A DNA stretch of 7,602 nucleotides from Candidatus Poribacteria bacterium (lineage in GTDB: Bacteria > Poribacteria > WGA-4E > WGA-3G), in NCBI GenBank assembly GCA_009842375.1, contig VYFM01000583.1, forward strand, positions 496-8,097, given 5' to 3'. Of this stretch, positions 1-6,269 are shown in pieces; the first letter of the stretch is position 1, and every line of letters begins with the position of its first letter. Both the position numbers and the translations under genes were made by a program. The notes beneath the pieces were generated by a model. That model was not told the DNA's origin. It did no database searches and saw only the letters and a list, made by a program, of their open reading frames with translations.

Positions 1-39
1 TATGTTATCAAAATAACTAATAAAAGTCAAGGTAAAAGT

Positions 40-48
40 TTAGAAGTG
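40..48. repeat. Left target-site duplication of element A
   Basis: TTAGAAGTG abuts the left end of the element. Its first 8 bases match the copy right after the element at 240-247; the ninth base differs (G versus T). Confidence 0.7.
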
Positions 49-239
49 CAGGGTTATTCAGTTTTAGGTTTTTCTTTTATTATTTTTACAATTCAATAAT
101 ATGTTTTGTAGGTCGTGTAGAGCGTGCGAAACCCGAAAATCACTATATGTGTCGGGTTTCGCTATCGCTCTACACGACGGACGATATAAACTTTTAGTAA
201 CATGCATCCGCAACATATTCTTAAAGCTGAATAACCCTG
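49..239. mobile_element. MITE-like non-autonomous element, 191 bp (element A)
   Basis: The ends are perfect 13-bp inverted repeats, CAGGGTTATTCAG at 49-61 and its complement at 227-239. The match extends to 18 of 20 positions inward. Outside the ends lie near-identical 9-mers, TTAGAAGTG (40-48) and TTAGAAGTT (240-248), read as a target-site duplication with one later change. The centre is a strong hairpin (112-178). No transposase could be encoded in 191 bp, so the element would need one in trans. From memory, CAGGG ends with 8-10 bp duplications fit the ISAs1 family; this family assignment is inference. Short reading frames crossing the element show no protein-like features and are not called as genes. 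Confidence 0.8.
112..178. repeat. Large interrupted palindrome inside element A
   Basis: The outer stem pairs 112-124 (GTCGTGTAGAGCG) with 166-178 perfectly over 13 bp. After a small asymmetric bulge (T125 against 163-165), the inner stem pairs 126-136 (GCGAAACCCGA) with 152-162 over 11 bp. Even the apex has CAC/GTG (141-143 with 149-151). As DNA it could form a cruciform, and as RNA a 67-nt rod. Such central stems are common in MITEs. There is no T tract after it, so a terminator role is not favoured. Confidence 0.85.
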
Positions 240-248
240 TTAGAAGTT
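240..248. repeat. Right target-site duplication of element A
   Basis: TTAGAAGTT directly follows the right terminal repeat of the 191-bp element and duplicates 40-48 apart from the last base. Confidence 0.7.
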
Positions 249-341
249 GCAGAGGCATTCAATTGTCTCGCTTTAAGGTTTTCAGAATCACAGATGGGAC
301 GCGAAATCAAGAAAATAAGTCCGGTTCAAAAATGTCCAATT

Positions 342-469
342 TTCAGAGTATTCAGAGTCATTCGCAATTTTGAGGATTTTACCATAATGCCATAAACCTA
401 TATCATAACTGGTTGTACAGCCTATTTATGACTAATATAGTCAGGAATGACTCTGAAACTTTTCAGAGT
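342..469. repeat. Cluster of four TTCAGAGT octamers
   Basis: TTCAGAGT occurs directly at 342-349, 351-358 and 462-469, and inverted (ACTCTGAA) at 450-457. The first two are 9 bp apart, so tandem. Because the third and fourth are opposed, they give alternative pairings: 351-363 with 445-457 (13 bp perfect, long loop) or 449-458 with 461-470 (10 bp, tight loop). It could be a protein-binding array or subterminal repeats of the surrounding element; function unknown. Confidence 0.6.
429..443. repeat. Small palindrome
   Basis: TGACTA-ATA-TAGTCA is a perfect 6-bp inverted repeat with a 3-base centre, directly before the longer hairpin at 449-470. It could be a dimeric protein site or part of the folded structure of the region. 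Confidence 0.4.
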
Positions 470-470
470 C
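449..470. repeat. Perfect 10-bp hairpin
   Basis: GACTCTGAAA (449-458) and TTTCAGAGTC (461-470) are exact complements around a CT centre; in RNA the loop would open to four bases. No T tract follows, so an intrinsic terminator is unlikely. It competes with the longer-range pairing of 445-457 with 351-363. Confidence 0.65.
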
Positions 471-503
471 GTGCTATATGTTGCATAAGGTGAATTTCGT
501 AAA

Positions 504-550
504 TATGGTCCAGTCCAAAATGATTGGACAGGCTTCTGGATTGGACCATA
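504..550. repeat. 14-bp hairpin within element B
   Basis: TATGGTCCAGTCCA (504-517) pairs with TGGATTGGACCATA (537-550). The single mismatch (G513 with T541) becomes a G-U pair in RNA, giving a continuous 14-bp stem with a 19-base loop. The loop contains another TTGGAC copy (524-529) that offers an alternative, shorter pairing with the left arm. It may be a structured RNA segment or a remnant of element inner repeats; no function is assigned. Confidence 0.6.
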
Positions 551-685
551 AATAGATCTAAAAGGACCTATAACGACACTTGATGTCCGTGAATTACGTT
601 TGGAAACCGTTCAATAAATGCGATTTGAGACAATTGAATGCCTCTGGTACCTCCACCAAATTAACTCCTACAAAACATGCGTTTA

Positions 686-694
686 TGCTATAAT
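686..694 (+). promoter_or_regulatory. Extended -10 promoter for the phosphohexomutase gene
   Basis: TGCTATAAT is a consensus extended -10 (TGn plus TATAAT at 689-694). No good -35 hexamer lies 16-18 bp upstream, which is acceptable for extended -10 promoters. Transcription would start near 701, leaving a leader of about 20 bases. The other plus-strand promoter in this window (5012-5020) has the same extended form. Confidence 0.6.
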
Positions 695-712
695 AATCAC
701 AAATTCTTTTAT

Positions 713-716
713 GGAG
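713..716 (+). promoter_or_regulatory. Ribosome binding site deciding the start at 724
   Basis: GGAG lies 7 bases before ATG 724 but only 1 base before the in-frame GTG at 718. The spacing favours the ATG. An ATG at 711 overlaps this site but is out of frame. Confidence 0.6.
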
Positions 717-723
717 CGTGGAG

Positions 724-2916
724 ATGGTAATTGCTGTAGATGCAGCGTCCCTTGACAAACGAAACCGAACAGAACAACAACTATTCACAGTTGTTGAACA
801 GAACACCCCCGACTCAATCAAAACCCCTCTTTTCCCCCAAGACGACCCCGATACATTTACATTTACACTTGACAAAGAACTGATAGAACGTCTCAAGCTG
901 TGGGAATGGTTCCGCAATTATGCTAAGGAAGCACAAGTATCCACCGCTGGCATACGCGGTCCACAAAACATTCTGTATCCCTGGGATACCCGCTTTCCGA
1001 TAAATCAGGTTGGAATTATCTTGGCAACACTTGGAAAAAGCCTTGTTGCGAAGGAAAAACCTGGTGGACAATCAGTAGAAAAACTGGCAGGATGTGAGGT
1101 GCGCTACAACTCGCAAAAATACGTTGAATTCATCGCTCGTATCCAAGCAGCGCAAGGCATACGGACTTATGTTTCGAAAGGATTTGGTACATTGCCGATA
1201 TGGATGGCATCGTTCCTTATTTTTATGCTGGACTTGGACGGTGGGGAGCATGTCACATCAAGCCACTCTGTCAGTACGAAAAACGCAACAAAGGATCTGA
1301 ACAATCAAGGCAGTCAATACCTGCCCGAAGAATCCATGCAGTTTGTCAACAAGATTGAGGAGATACTCAAATCCGCTGAAACAGAGGGATATCCAATCCA
1401 GTTCAGTGCTGCCACAGATGAACATATAGACTTTGAAAGGTTAGACGAACTCCACGATGGTGTGCAACTTTATGTCGGTTATTTAAAAAGCGGTGTTGCC
1501 ACAGATGCTAATCTTAACCTTATTCGCAAGACGAAACCACCCATCGTTGTGGATTGTGTCGGTGGATGTATGTATCGTCCAATGCGCGCAATTTTTGAAC
1601 GGTTAGGTATTGCCGATTCTGTTCGGTGGCTACATGTTGAAGCGGATCCGCTCTATCATAACATCGGTAAGTTGGATAGAAATCCGAAAACTGGTGCGGA
1701 AGAATTCTATGATCTCGGTTGTGATTTTAGCATATTGGATGTCGTGGAATCTACAGGGTATGATACAAAACTCAAAAACCAGCCGATAGGCACAATCATT
1801 GAGGCAACCGATCCAGACGGAGACAGACTCATCGTTTGTCAGATAGAAGAAGCATCACGGGCAGAAACGCTCCAACGTCTCGGTGTGGATTTTCTCATGC
1901 TTGACGACAATAGGTTATTGACTATTTACACACCAAATCAAGCATTTCTGATGTTGATGGACTTCCATACGAAGCAACTAAAAACTGCAGGGCTTTGGGA
2001 GAACCATCCACGCTTCATGATTAAAACGACTCCATCAGCACTCGCTTGGGACCAATGGGGTGCTGCTAACGGTGTGAATGTCATCAATGTACCGGTCGGT
2101 TTCAAAGAGATCGCAGCAATTATGAAGAAGATTGAGAAGCAGATAGCGGACTCTCCAGATGTTTCGGTGAGTATCCAAGATGTTTATGGTGAAACGATTT
2201 CACTCGGTGTGCAGCCACGACTCATTTTCGCGGGTGAAGAGAGTGGCGGTATGATTACCGGTCCTGAAGAACTTATACAGAGTCAAGGTGGCAGGAAGGC
2301 AATCGCGATGCGAGAAAAATCTGCGGGTGAATCTATGGTGTTGGTTACAGCACTTGCAGCGCATTGCAAACAGAAAAATATGCCTTTATCTGACTATCTT
2401 GCATCTATCTTTGTTGAGAGTCGGATTACTGCAACGTGTGATGTTAGGGAGGATATCACCTATTACAACGAGTCTGAACCAAATCCTGAAAAACTGCGCG
2501 AAGCAAAACGGGAAGGTGAAGCGAAACGCGACAAGAACGATCTGTTTTTCCTTGGGATTGCTATAGCACTGCGCGAGGGAAAAATTGATATGGAACAAGC
2601 GCGTGCTATCCTTTCAGATACCCTTCCCGACCTTGATTTTACAATGCTTGAGAGTGTCCGATTTGTTGGTGATGGAACATACTTGAAATTTGCGGATATG
2701 TTCATTGAAGTTCGAAAATCAGGCACAGATGCAAAGACAAAAGCTTACGCTTCCGGTCCTGACAAAGACGAGTGTCGAAAGTATGCTAAGGCATTTGGTG
2801 AAACGAGTGGTGACCTTACGAAACTTTACCGAAAGCTAATCAGTGAGGACTATTTAAACAATGTTGAAACCCGGGCACGTGAGATTTATGATGCGTTTCA
2901 GTCTAAGTCTATATAA
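724..2916 (+). CDS. Alpha-D-phosphohexomutase family protein (phosphoglucomutase/phosphomannomutase type)
   Basis: This family interconverts hexose 1- and 6-phosphates in the cytoplasm through a phosphoserine, supplying central metabolism or sugar nucleotides. Numbering from GTG 718, the family loops appear in order. They are TAGIRG (76-81), the active-site serine loop TSSHS (180-184, usually TASHN), the metal loop TDPDGDR (364-370), the sugar loop GEESGG (506-511) and the phosphate loop RKSGTD (666-671). At about 730 residues it is longer than the usual 450-600. The extra length is an N-terminal leader of about 70 residues plus internal insertions, including a charged stretch near 587-606. 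All key residues are present, so it is probably active. Whether it acts on glucose, mannose or another sugar cannot be told. Start ATG 724 is chosen on ribosome-site spacing; GTG 718 would add two residues. It appears to be transcribed alone. Confidence 0.93.
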   Translation: MVIAVDAASLDKRNRTEQQLFTVVEQNTPDSIKTPLFPQDDPDTFTFTLDKELIERLKLWEWFRNYAKEAQVSTAGIRGPQNILYPWDTRFPINQVGIILATLGKSLVAKEKPGGQSVEKLAGCEVRYNSQKYVEFIARIQAAQGIRTYVSKGFGTLPIWMASFLIFMLDLDGGEHVTSSHSVSTKNATKDLNNQGSQYLPEESMQFVNKIEEILKSAETEGYPIQFSAATDEHIDFERLDELHDGVQLYVGYLKSGVATDANLNLIRKTKPPIVVDCVGGCMYRPMRAIFERLGIADSVRWLHVEADPLYHNIGKLDRNPKTGAEEFYDLGCDFSILDVVESTGYDTKLKNQPIGTIIEATDPDGDRLIVCQIEEASRAETLQRLGVDFLMLDDNRLLTIYTPNQAFLMLMDFHTKQLKTAGLWENHPRFMIKTTPSALAWDQWGAANGVNVINVPVGFKEIAAIMKKIEKQIADSPDVSVSIQDVYGETISLGVQPRLIFAGEESGGMITGPEELIQSQGGRKAIAMREKSAGESMVLVTALAAHCKQKNMPLSDYLASIFVESRITATCDVREDITYYNESEPNPEKLREAKREGEAKRDKNDLFFLGIAIALREGKIDMEQARAILSDTLPDLDFTMLESVRFVGDGTYLKFADMFIEVRKSGTDAKTKAYASGPDKDECRKYAKAFGETSGDLTKLYRKLISEDYLNNVETRAREIYDAFQSKSI

Positions 2917-2945
2917 CACCCTAAACCTATACTATTCATCATTGT

Positions 2946-2968
2946 AGGACGGATTCTGTGTCCGTCTT
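2946..2968 (+). terminator. Hairpin after the phosphohexomutase gene, possible weak terminator
   Basis: AGGACGGA (2946-2953) pairs with TCCGTCTT (2961-2968), including one G-U, around a 7-base loop. It begins 30 bases after the stop codon. The following TTGCTTG is only weakly T-rich, so termination would be inefficient. It could instead be a dispersed palindromic repeat. Confidence 0.35.
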
Positions 2969-2974
2969 GCTTGA

Positions 2975-3280
2975 AGTTACAAAATTAGCCTTAGTAGTCG
3001 CGTAATCCTGACACAAACAATCTTTCTAAACTACACGAATGAAGTAGATATACTCGCTAATTTGCTGTTACAAGCACGTGCACTCCCATTAGACCAAGAA
3101 AGCGACGCGATCCACGTTACAGTTGCTACCGTAAATGGAGTGCCTTTCCTAACTACTTGGAATTTAAAACATCTTGCGAACCCAAACCAGAAAATTCAGT
3201 TCGACCGAATTTGTAAGGCAGCAGGTTATTTGCCAGTGAGGATACTAACCCCTATACAGTTGCTGGAGTTAGAATTATGA
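2975..3280 (+). pseudogene. PIN-domain (VapC-like) toxin remnant, N-terminus missing
   Basis: The frame is open from 2975, just after a TGA, but has no ATG or GTG; the only usual start is TTG 3062 with no ribosome site. The translation resembles the C-terminal half of short PIN-domain RNases. It shows an ALP turn, then DAIHVTVATVNG, LTTWNLKHLAN and a closing ILTPIQLLE segment, matching the DAiHvAvA...LLTWNckHiaN pattern known in this family. Similarity is visible back to about 3023 (FLNYTNEVDILAN). The N-terminal strand with the first catalytic aspartate and the following glutamate, roughly 70 residues, is absent. I find no trace of it in other frames upstream, so a deletion rather than a frameshift is likely. 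A functional RNase is not expected. The last 4 bases overlap the next gene. Confidence 0.75.
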
Positions 3281-3474
3281 ATGATATTATTGAACAAGTA
3301 CGAGAAGCAAAACGTAGAATAAATTCACGTTTTGATAATGATATCCATAAGTATTGTGTTGATGTAATACGTAGGCAAGAAGAACTCAAAAAACAAGGTG
3401 TAAAATTCTTACGGATTAATGTCAAACAGAAACAAGGTAATACTCGCAAGAAAATTGACTGCATTGACAAGTAA
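3277..3474 (+). CDS. Small antitoxin-like protein, partner of the PIN toxin remnant
   Basis: This 65-residue, highly charged protein begins MNDIIEQVREAKRRINSRF, followed by DNDIHKYCVDVIRRQEE. It resembles the small proteins that follow short PIN-domain toxins in cyanobacteria and other phyla (pattern: D-I-xx-VR-xx-R-xx-I-xx-xF-xx-D). I know that pairing from general familiarity and have not verified it by search. It starts within the toxin stop codon (ATGA overlap, 3277-3280) and has GGAG at 3265-3268, 8 bases upstream. Such coupling is typical of toxin-antitoxin operons. The basic tail (KQKQGNTRKKIDCIDK) runs past the conserved part, and its stop codon lies in the loop of the hairpin at 3456-3506. 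With the toxin broken, it may be an orphan antitoxin or on its way to loss. No separate promoter is evident. Confidence 0.65.
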   Translation: MNDIIEQVREAKRRINSRFDNDIHKYCVDVIRRQEELKKQGVKFLRINVKQKQGNTRKKIDCIDK

Positions 3475-3506
3475 TCTTTCCAGAAATTCTTGTTCAGATG
3501 CAGTCA
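3456..3506 (-). terminator. Long bulged hairpin between convergent genes, probable terminator for the minus-strand gene
   Basis: TGACTGCAT (3456-3464) pairs perfectly with 3498-3506. TG (3465-3466) and ACAAG (3467-3471) continue the stem with 3495-3496 and 3489-3493, leaving single-base bulges at G3497 and T3494. This makes about 16 pairs around a 17-base loop. Read on the minus strand, the stem is followed by CAATTTTCTT, a short T tract. It lies just past the stop of the minus-strand PhyH-HEAT gene (3521) and covers the end of the antitoxin-like gene. The plus-strand side lacks a T tract. Confidence 0.5.
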
Positions 3507-3520
3507 GACCACATTTCACT

Positions 3521-4894
3521 CTAAAACGTGCTATCACGGTTGGTAATTGGACACCATCGCGTTGTTTGTAAGTGTCGTACCAACACATCTTTCGCAGCGG
3601 ATGTGCCAATACGGTATAGCGCGTGCACGGCATCACCCCGGATATAACGGTTCCCATCAAAAAGCAGGTTTTCCAATCCCTCAACTGCATTCGCAGCATG
3701 TTCCCCGATACGACAAAGGGCAAACACCCCATTACGTCTAATCCCTTCATTCGGATCTTCCAATGCCTTTATCAGCCCTGGGACAGCCAACGAACTTGAT
3801 TGACTTGTTGTGCCTAATGCCTCGATTGCACGTCCACGAACTGATGCTGATTCGTCCTCTAACGATTCGACTAAATCAGGCACAGCAGGTTCTGCTTTCG
3901 TTCCAAGGTCTCCGAGTGCCTCTGCAGCATTCGCACGAACCTGTTCAGGTGCATCCTTCAATGCATTCCGGAGTGAACCAATAACAGGAGCACCTAACGC
4001 GTTCAGCGCATAACACGCATTGCGGCGAGTCATATCCGACTCTTCATATAAGCATCTCACCAATGGTTTTACAGCTTCTTCACCAAACTTTGGCACATGA
4101 TATGCAGCCTGCAATCCTACGGATTCAGTTGTACCGGTCATAGCACTTATTAAATCCGACAACGATTCACCATTGGGTGAATCAGAATCCTCAATACCTT
4201 TTGAACCAAGATGCCAATTCCAAAGATGTTTGAACATTTCCTGATGTTCAGCAGGTCCAACTGCTGTGCCATTTTCCCATGCCGTCTCCTTATTTGCCCA
4301 CGTGGGTTCTTGCGGCTCTGTCATTCTGGCATATAGGAACTTCATCATGTAGCGTCTCTCTTCAGTCTGATTCGGCATTGCGCGATGCCATAGGTCATAG
4401 TTTGCAAATGCCACTGTCCCCGCTTTGCCAGAGACAGGTTGTTCGGGAGATACTTGCGAACCCTCCTGTGTGCTGAAGTAATGGCTTATCGGCACAACAC
4501 CGGTCGGACCACGTTCAACTGGTGTATCTTGTGGATAATAAAAAACAAGCAACCTACGTGTATGGTGCGACCACCTTTTACCACCATCTTGATGCATATT
4601 TTGTCCCTTGCTACCGGGCGGATTGTAATGCGGATGGCGATGTGGTTGCATATAATTATCTGGTCCCAACAGACTTGTCAAAGCACCTTTCACGTTTGCA
4701 TCGTCAAACACTCTCTGAATCTCTGGTATTCTCGGTAAAAGATTATTGCCTGGATTGCCTTCCTTATCAAATACAGCAACCGTTTTTTCAAAAATGTCAT
4801 CGTGGAACGCTGGCGGCAGCTCAGTGTTAACGGTGACAAACCCATTTACGATAAATTGTCGCATCTGTGCGTCAGTTAATAGGTTTTCTGCCAT
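3521..4894 (-). CDS. Phytanoyl-CoA dioxygenase (PhyH) domain fused to HEAT repeats
   Basis: The 457-residue protein begins with a PhyH-type Fe(II)/2-oxoglutarate oxygenase domain (about 5-195). It carries the iron ligands H101-Q-D103 and H170, with R180 or R181 placed to bind 2-oxoglutarate, so a hydroxylase is expected; the substrate is unknown. After a linker (about 200-270), five HEAT repeats of roughly 31 residues follow (about 272-302, 303-331, 332-364, 367-397, 399-430). Each has the VR-xNAaeALGxlG or RRNGVFALCRIG signature of the PBS-lyase class. HEAT solenoids usually mediate protein contacts or scaffolding; no partner is visible. There is no signal peptide or membrane segment. GGAGG at 4904-4908 lies 9 bases before the ATG. 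The gene diverges from the aminotransferase operon and converges on the antitoxin-like gene. The C-terminus ends naturally (RWCPITNRDSTF), and no frameshift is needed. Confidence 0.92.
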   Translation of the reverse strand: MAENLLTDAQMRQFIVNGFVTVNTELPPAFHDDIFEKTVAVFDKEGNPGNNLLPRIPEIQRVFDDANVKGALTSLLGPDNYMQPHRHPHYNPPGSKGQNMHQDGGKRWSHHTRRLLVFYYPQDTPVERGPTGVVPISHYFSTQEGSQVSPEQPVSGKAGTVAFANYDLWHRAMPNQTEERRYMMKFLYARMTEPQEPTWANKETAWENGTAVGPAEHQEMFKHLWNWHLGSKGIEDSDSPNGESLSDLISAMTGTTESVGLQAAYHVPKFGEEAVKPLVRCLYEESDMTRRNACYALNALGAPVIGSLRNALKDAPEQVRANAAEALGDLGTKAEPAVPDLVESLEDESASVRGRAIEALGTTSQSSSLAVPGLIKALEDPNEGIRRNGVFALCRIGEHAANAVEGLENLLFDGNRYIRGDAVHALYRIGTSAAKDVLVRHLQTTRWCPITNRDSTF

Positions 4895-4949
4895 TTCTCT
4901 TTTCCTCCAAAGGTTCGGTATCTGTAAAACCTTCCTAAAACCTGAAATT

Positions 4950-4955
4950 AGTATA
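4950..4955 (-). promoter_or_regulatory. -10 box for the PhyH-HEAT gene
   Basis: On the minus strand TATACT occupies 4955-4950, placing the start near 4943 and a leader of about 50 bases before ATG 4894. No convincing -35 is seen at 16-18 bp spacing. The assignment rests on the box and its position in the divergent region. Confidence 0.4.
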
Positions 4956-5011
4956 GTATGTCATTAATTTCCACGATTTACAACAAAAAATGTTTAGACA
5001 AATGTAAATTA

Positions 5012-5020
5012 TGGTATACT
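5012..5020 (+). promoter_or_regulatory. Extended -10 promoter for the aminotransferase-PhyH operon
   Basis: TGGTATACT (TGn plus TATACT at 5015-5020) puts the start near 5027 and leaves a leader of about 20 bases. A TTGACA-like TAGACA (4995-5000) is only 14 bp away, too close for a standard -35, so the extended -10 probably carries recognition. The two divergent -10 boxes are about 60 bp apart, so one regulator could act on both. Confidence 0.5.
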
Positions 5021-5046
5021 GTCTACTAAATTGTGTGAGGTAAAGC

Positions 5047-6246
5047 ATGGGAAGAACTTTTGAAAAATCGTTGGCGTGGCGGAAACGAGCGAAAGCTGCG
5101 TTAGTCGGTGGTGGACAACCACATAAACAGAGCAACCCTCCGCAACCGATTATGATTGCTGGTGGGAAAGGCTCCCATTTTTGGGATGCCGATGGACACG
5201 ACTATATTGATTATCTGATGGGATATGGACCGATGATTCTCGGTCATGCCTATCCTACTGTGATAGAAGCCGTTGCAAAGGCACTTGAACGCGGTAATGT
5301 CTATAACGTTGGACACACGCTGGAAATAGAACTTGCAGAGAAACTTGTTGAGATTATTCCGTCCGCTGATCGGGTGGCATACTTTGTTGGTGGTTCTGAT
5401 GCGACTACTGGCGCGCTTAAGTTTGCACGTGCCTACACCGAAAAAGATAAAGTAATTCGTTGTGGATACCACGGTTGGCACGACTGGTGTCATAGCACTC
5501 GTGGACACTTGCCAAGTAGTGCTGAATCTACACTTACCGTTCCCTTTAACAATATAGACGCACTTGAAGACCTCTTTAAGGAACATCCTGATGAAATAGC
5601 ATGTTTGATTATGGAACCTTCTGGACATGATTTACCCACAGAAGGATATTTGGAAAACGTCAAGTCGGTTGTGAATTCTAACGAGGCACTGCTGATTTTT
5701 GATGAAGTTAAGACTGGATTCCGATATGCTTTAGGTGGCGCGCAGGAATATTTTGGTGTTACACCTGATATGTCCGTTTTTGGAAAGGCATTGGCTAACG
5801 GATTTGCTACTGCAGTGGTTGTTGGCAAGCATGAAATAATGGACGAAGTTTCTGATGTATGGGTCGCTGCAACTTTCCACGGCGAGGTATCTCTTGTTGC
5901 TGCCGCTATCGCAACGATTGCAGAATTGGAAGCGAAAGACGGTGTAACTTTTATGTGGCAACAAGGACAAAAGTTGTTAGATGGCTATCGTGAAATGACA
6001 GAACGATTGGGTATTGACCAAGCGCGTATCGGTGGCATTGGACCGATGCCTTTTTTCGGTTTGAATGCCGATGGTGAAAAGCAGAGTCAATTCCGCAAAG
6101 CCTTCTATGAAGCGACGTTAGATGGTGGATTATATCTACCTGAGGGACACATCTGGTTTATGTCTATCTCACATACAGATGAAGACATTGCTAAAACTTT
6201 AAGTGTATCTGAGGAGGCACTTAAACGCGCAAAAGCGATCACATAA
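5047..6246 (+). CDS. Class III PLP aminotransferase, glutamate-1-semialdehyde aminomutase-like
   Basis: This 399-residue cytoplasmic enzyme belongs to the fold-type I, class III aminotransferases. Visible motifs, in order, are FWDADGHDYID (45-55), typical of the N-terminal part; GGSDATTGALKFAR (115-128), the cofactor phosphate loop, with D118 where relatives usually have E; and GYHGWHDW (140-147), whose Y141 stacks on the cofactor. They are followed by IFDEVKTGFR (217-226), with D219 contacting the pyridine nitrogen; FGKALANGF (245-253), with K247 as the Schiff-base lysine; and TFHGE (276-280). The architecture is closest to HemL-like proteins, but it is shorter than HemL (about 430) and no other heme gene is nearby. 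A role in tetrapyrrole synthesis is therefore not assumed. A specialised aminotransferase or aminomutase working with the following PhyH-like protein is more likely. GAGG at 5037-5040 is 6 bases before the ATG. The gap to the next gene is 23 bp, implying one transcript. Confidence 0.92.
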   Translation: MGRTFEKSLAWRKRAKAALVGGGQPHKQSNPPQPIMIAGGKGSHFWDADGHDYIDYLMGYGPMILGHAYPTVIEAVAKALERGNVYNVGHTLEIELAEKLVEIIPSADRVAYFVGGSDATTGALKFARAYTEKDKVIRCGYHGWHDWCHSTRGHLPSSAESTLTVPFNNIDALEDLFKEHPDEIACLIMEPSGHDLPTEGYLENVKSVVNSNEALLIFDEVKTGFRYALGGAQEYFGVTPDMSVFGKALANGFATAVVVGKHEIMDEVSDVWVAATFHGEVSLVAAAIATIAELEAKDGVTFMWQQGQKLLDGYREMTERLGIDQARIGGIGPMPFFGLNADGEKQSQFRKAFYEATLDGGLYLPEGHIWFMSISHTDEDIAKTLSVSEEALKRAKAIT

Positions 6247-6269
6247 ACGAATAATTAGGAACTAATATT

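Larger units (their letters stand above)
250..646. repeat. 397-bp region bounded by perfect 20-bp inverted repeats (element B, possible second MITE)
   Basis: CAGAGGCATTCAATTGTCTC at 250-269 is the exact reverse complement of 627-646. Its first 12 bases match the start of element A's terminal repeat at 9 positions (CAG, G, ATTCA in register), suggesting a related transposition system. I see no target duplication: the flanks TAGAAGTTG and GTACCTCCA do not match. It may therefore be old, rearranged, or not a mobile element. The interior holds no credible gene but several hairpins and the TTCAGAGT cluster listed separately. The right end lies about 43 bp upstream of the -10 box of the phosphohexomutase gene. 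Confidence 0.55.

Noticed and set aside
112..178. Possible CRISPR-like or tRNA-like element
   Set aside because: It is one hairpin with no repeated unit, no spacers and no tRNA arm pattern.
64..373. Short open frames on both strands over the left repeats
   Set aside because: They cross the terminal repeats and central hairpin of the 191-bp element and have no ribosome site or protein-like pattern.
594..917. Minus-strand frame overlapping the start of the phosphohexomutase gene
   Set aside because: It is antisense to a gene with clear family motifs and is itself low-complexity and serine-rich.
3409..3750. Minus-strand frame with a protein-like stretch around LPTVIARFRVKCGLTASEQ, overlapping the end of the PhyH-HEAT gene
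   Set aside because: It looked like a possible frameshifted continuation. The main frame already completes its last HEAT repeat and ends cleanly, and this frame has no recognised domain or ribosome site. I keep only a small doubt.
5101..5628. 175-residue minus-strand frame inside the aminotransferase gene
   Set aside because: It is the antisense shadow of the PLP enzyme, whose active-site motifs lie in the plus-strand frame.
5047..6246. Naming the aminotransferase hemL
   Set aside because: The motifs are class III-wide, the protein is shorter than HemL and no heme genes are nearby, so a gene symbol is not justified.
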